From positions 268,144 to 332,143 of the forward strand of contig LNAC01000848.1 of NCBI GenBank assembly GCA_002007465.1: DNA of 64,000 nt, read 5' to 3'. This DNA comes from Ailurus styani (taxonomy: Eukaryota > Chordata > Mammalia > Carnivora > Ailuridae). The translations under genes were made by a program, and so were the position numbers. The notes beneath the pieces were generated by a model, which saw only the letters and a list, made by a program, of their open reading frames with translations, did not search any database and was not told the origin of the DNA. Shown here piece by piece: positions 62,553 through 64,000 of the stretch; the stretch's first letter is position 1, and the number at the start of each line of letters is the position of its first letter.

Positions 62553-63180
62553 CGTTTTGTTTTGTACAAAACAAAACCCTACTTTATGGAAAATACATTT
62601 TCCAAAACAAATAAATATTCATGAAAAGAGTAACATTGCATTATATTTTACAAATCTCTTTAACGTCTGGCTTGATTGATGGAAAGCAGCTCATTTCCAA
62701 AGCTGCTTGTGCTCTTGAGAACAGCAGAACTCAGCACTGGAGAACTCAATCCAAACCACTACCGTACATTTGTGAGAGAATGGAAGTGGGAGGAAAAAGC
62801 TATTATTATGTAGTAGTTTTGAACTCACCGACTCAGAGGAAGGGTCTCAGGAAACTCCAGGTGTCTGTGGCCCACACTTTGAGAACTACTGCAATAGACA
62901 AACCCCCTGTAATATAATGAAGGAGAAAACAAAACTACAAGTAGTAGAAAATTCAAAACTAACACAACAGGGAAACATCATGCGTTGAAGATCCAGCACC
63001 ATTAGAAGAACCAGGAGGAAAGTTGAGCCCAGTGACTCATCCCATATAAATACATGGGGCTGCTCCTAAGAAGATAATAGACCCAACCGCCCCCGCCCTT
63101 CCCATCCTTTGGGGGTCTGCTGCTAAGGGGAGGGCAAAGGCCCCTCCTGGGACCTTCTCTGCCCACCGAGAAAGGAATCT
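62553..63180. other. Intergenic, nothing recognised
   Basis: AT-rich, then rising GC toward the island. No exon or named repeat. Confidence 0.45.
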
Positions 63181-63189
63181 GCTTGGAAA

Positions 63190-64000
63190 TGGCGTTGGTT
63201 CCCAGCAGCGGCCAAATTCAGTCTCCCGGAGCCTGCCCGATTCATGGTTCCCACAGCAGCCGCCGCCACCTGCTCAGCGTGAGGTGCCTGACAAATGCGC
63301 ACCCCGGCACTGCGGACCTTGTCGCGCGGGGTCCTGGGGAGGGTGGTGGCCGGGGGAGGTGCCCGGCGGAGAGCAGGCTGGTGGCGGTCCCGGGGGCGGG
63401 GGAGAGAGAGAGGCAGAGAGGAGAGGACAGAGACGGAACAGTGTGGACTCGGCCAGCTGCTCTGTCCCGTCTGCTGGACACTGTCGCCCACCCGGCCTTT
63501 TACCCTGTTCCTGCTTTGTTGCCGTCCGTGCGCACTACACCGTCAGGCCTAGGGGCGGCCGGGCGAGCAGCGATCTCTTCCTTTCTGTGTGCCCGCTTTC
63601 TAGAACACAATAAATAAACAGTCCCACGAACATTTGCTGTGGTCCGACTGCAACCTGGTGAACGTCGGCTTTTTTCTCTCTTCTTTATGAATACAGTTTT
63701 AATGGACTCGGAAAGACCCACAGGAGTGGCCCATCTCCAAGGGAACGCCCCAAATGCCGAGCGCACAGCCAGCTGTCAGAAACCGCGCCTGCCCCTTCCG
63801 GTCACTGAGCCCCCCAAGTCCATGCCACGGACGTTGCAATGCTGCCGCCATCTGGATGCGCAGACATAGGGTGCAGGTCGCACGGCGGTATATCCCGCGG
63901 AGAGTACGGCCCTGCCCGCCAGGACGCTCGGGCGCCGGCTTTCCGAGCAGGGCGACGACGGCCGGGCGCCTTCGCGGGGGGCTCGGCGCGAGCGCCGCGG
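63190..64000. promoter_or_regulatory. CpG island at the right edge, probable promoter of the next gene
   Basis: CpG-rich from about 63190 to the end, with a less rich part at about 63580-63720. GCCGCCATCT (YY1-like, reverse) lies at about 63843. In human the next gene after ZNF544 is ZNF8, on the same strand, so this is plausibly its promoter. No coding exon of it is visible. Frames here (for example 63183-63617) are GC-driven, without domains. Confidence 0.55.

Overview
The window is a piece of a carnivore nuclear genome, most likely a mustelid or close relative (ferret, mink, badger or otter group). The evidence is about 45 tRNA-derived Can-SINEs in both orientations. Their young copies carry the head 'GGGCGCCTGGGTGGCTCAG', the body variant 'GTGGGTTAAAGCCTCTGC' and a CT-rich, AATAAA-containing tail, and many still have near-perfect target-site duplications. 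Older mammalian layers (L1, MIR, MLT1-type LTRs, a MER5A-like hAT fragment, one solo ERV LTR) fill much of the rest. Gene content and order match the zinc-finger cluster of human 19q13.43: ZNF274, then ZNF544, then a CpG island where human has ZNF8.

Region by region: (1) 1-22.6 kb is the 3' part of a plus-strand ZNF274 orthologue. The KRAB-B-like exon is at 138-233. A 15.5-kb intron follows, holding a zinc-finger pseudogene (about 4.74-5.62 kb), many SINEs, a CpG island with promoter motifs (12.6-13.5 kb) and an antisense L1. Then come the SCAN exon, a short linker exon, a second KRAB exon and the five-finger terminal exon. The five coding exons join in phase into 573 codons plus stop; the first KRAB exon lies left of the window. 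(2) 22.6-36.4 kb is intergenic: MLT1 LTRs, L1 fragments, SINEs and a second zinc-finger pseudogene (28.1-28.7 kb). (3) 36.4-37.5 kb is a CpG island with the inferred untranslated first exon of ZNF544. (4) 37.3-52.2 kb is ZNF544: a 10-kb repeat-filled first intron, an ATG exon at 47696-47728, KRAB-A, KRAB-B and a terminal exon with 14 C2H2 fingers. They join in phase to 734 aa. (5) 52.2-63.1 kb is repeat-rich 3' flank. (6) 63.2-64.0 kb is a third CpG island at the right edge, probably the promoter of the next gene.

Both genes encode DNA-binding transcriptional repressors of the KRAB class (nuclear; KRAB recruits TRIM28/SETDB1). Human ZNF274 is known to bind the 3' finger-coding exons of other ZNF genes and to promote H3K9me3 there. 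This window therefore holds both a regulator and a plausible target, the ZNF544 finger exon.

I see no undescribed defence, biosynthetic or mobile system. The less ordinary items are small. They include a SINE insertion reduced to its first 24 bp but still flanked by an 18-bp duplication, and a 16-bp tail-only insertion with its own 18-bp duplication. Three pairs of SINEs each share one target duplication. An antisense L1 reaches within about 8 bp of the SCAN exon's splice acceptor. A solo LTR with exact TG...CA ends splits a MER5A-like element. Five single-N positions are each flanked by repeated sequence that looks like an assembly error.
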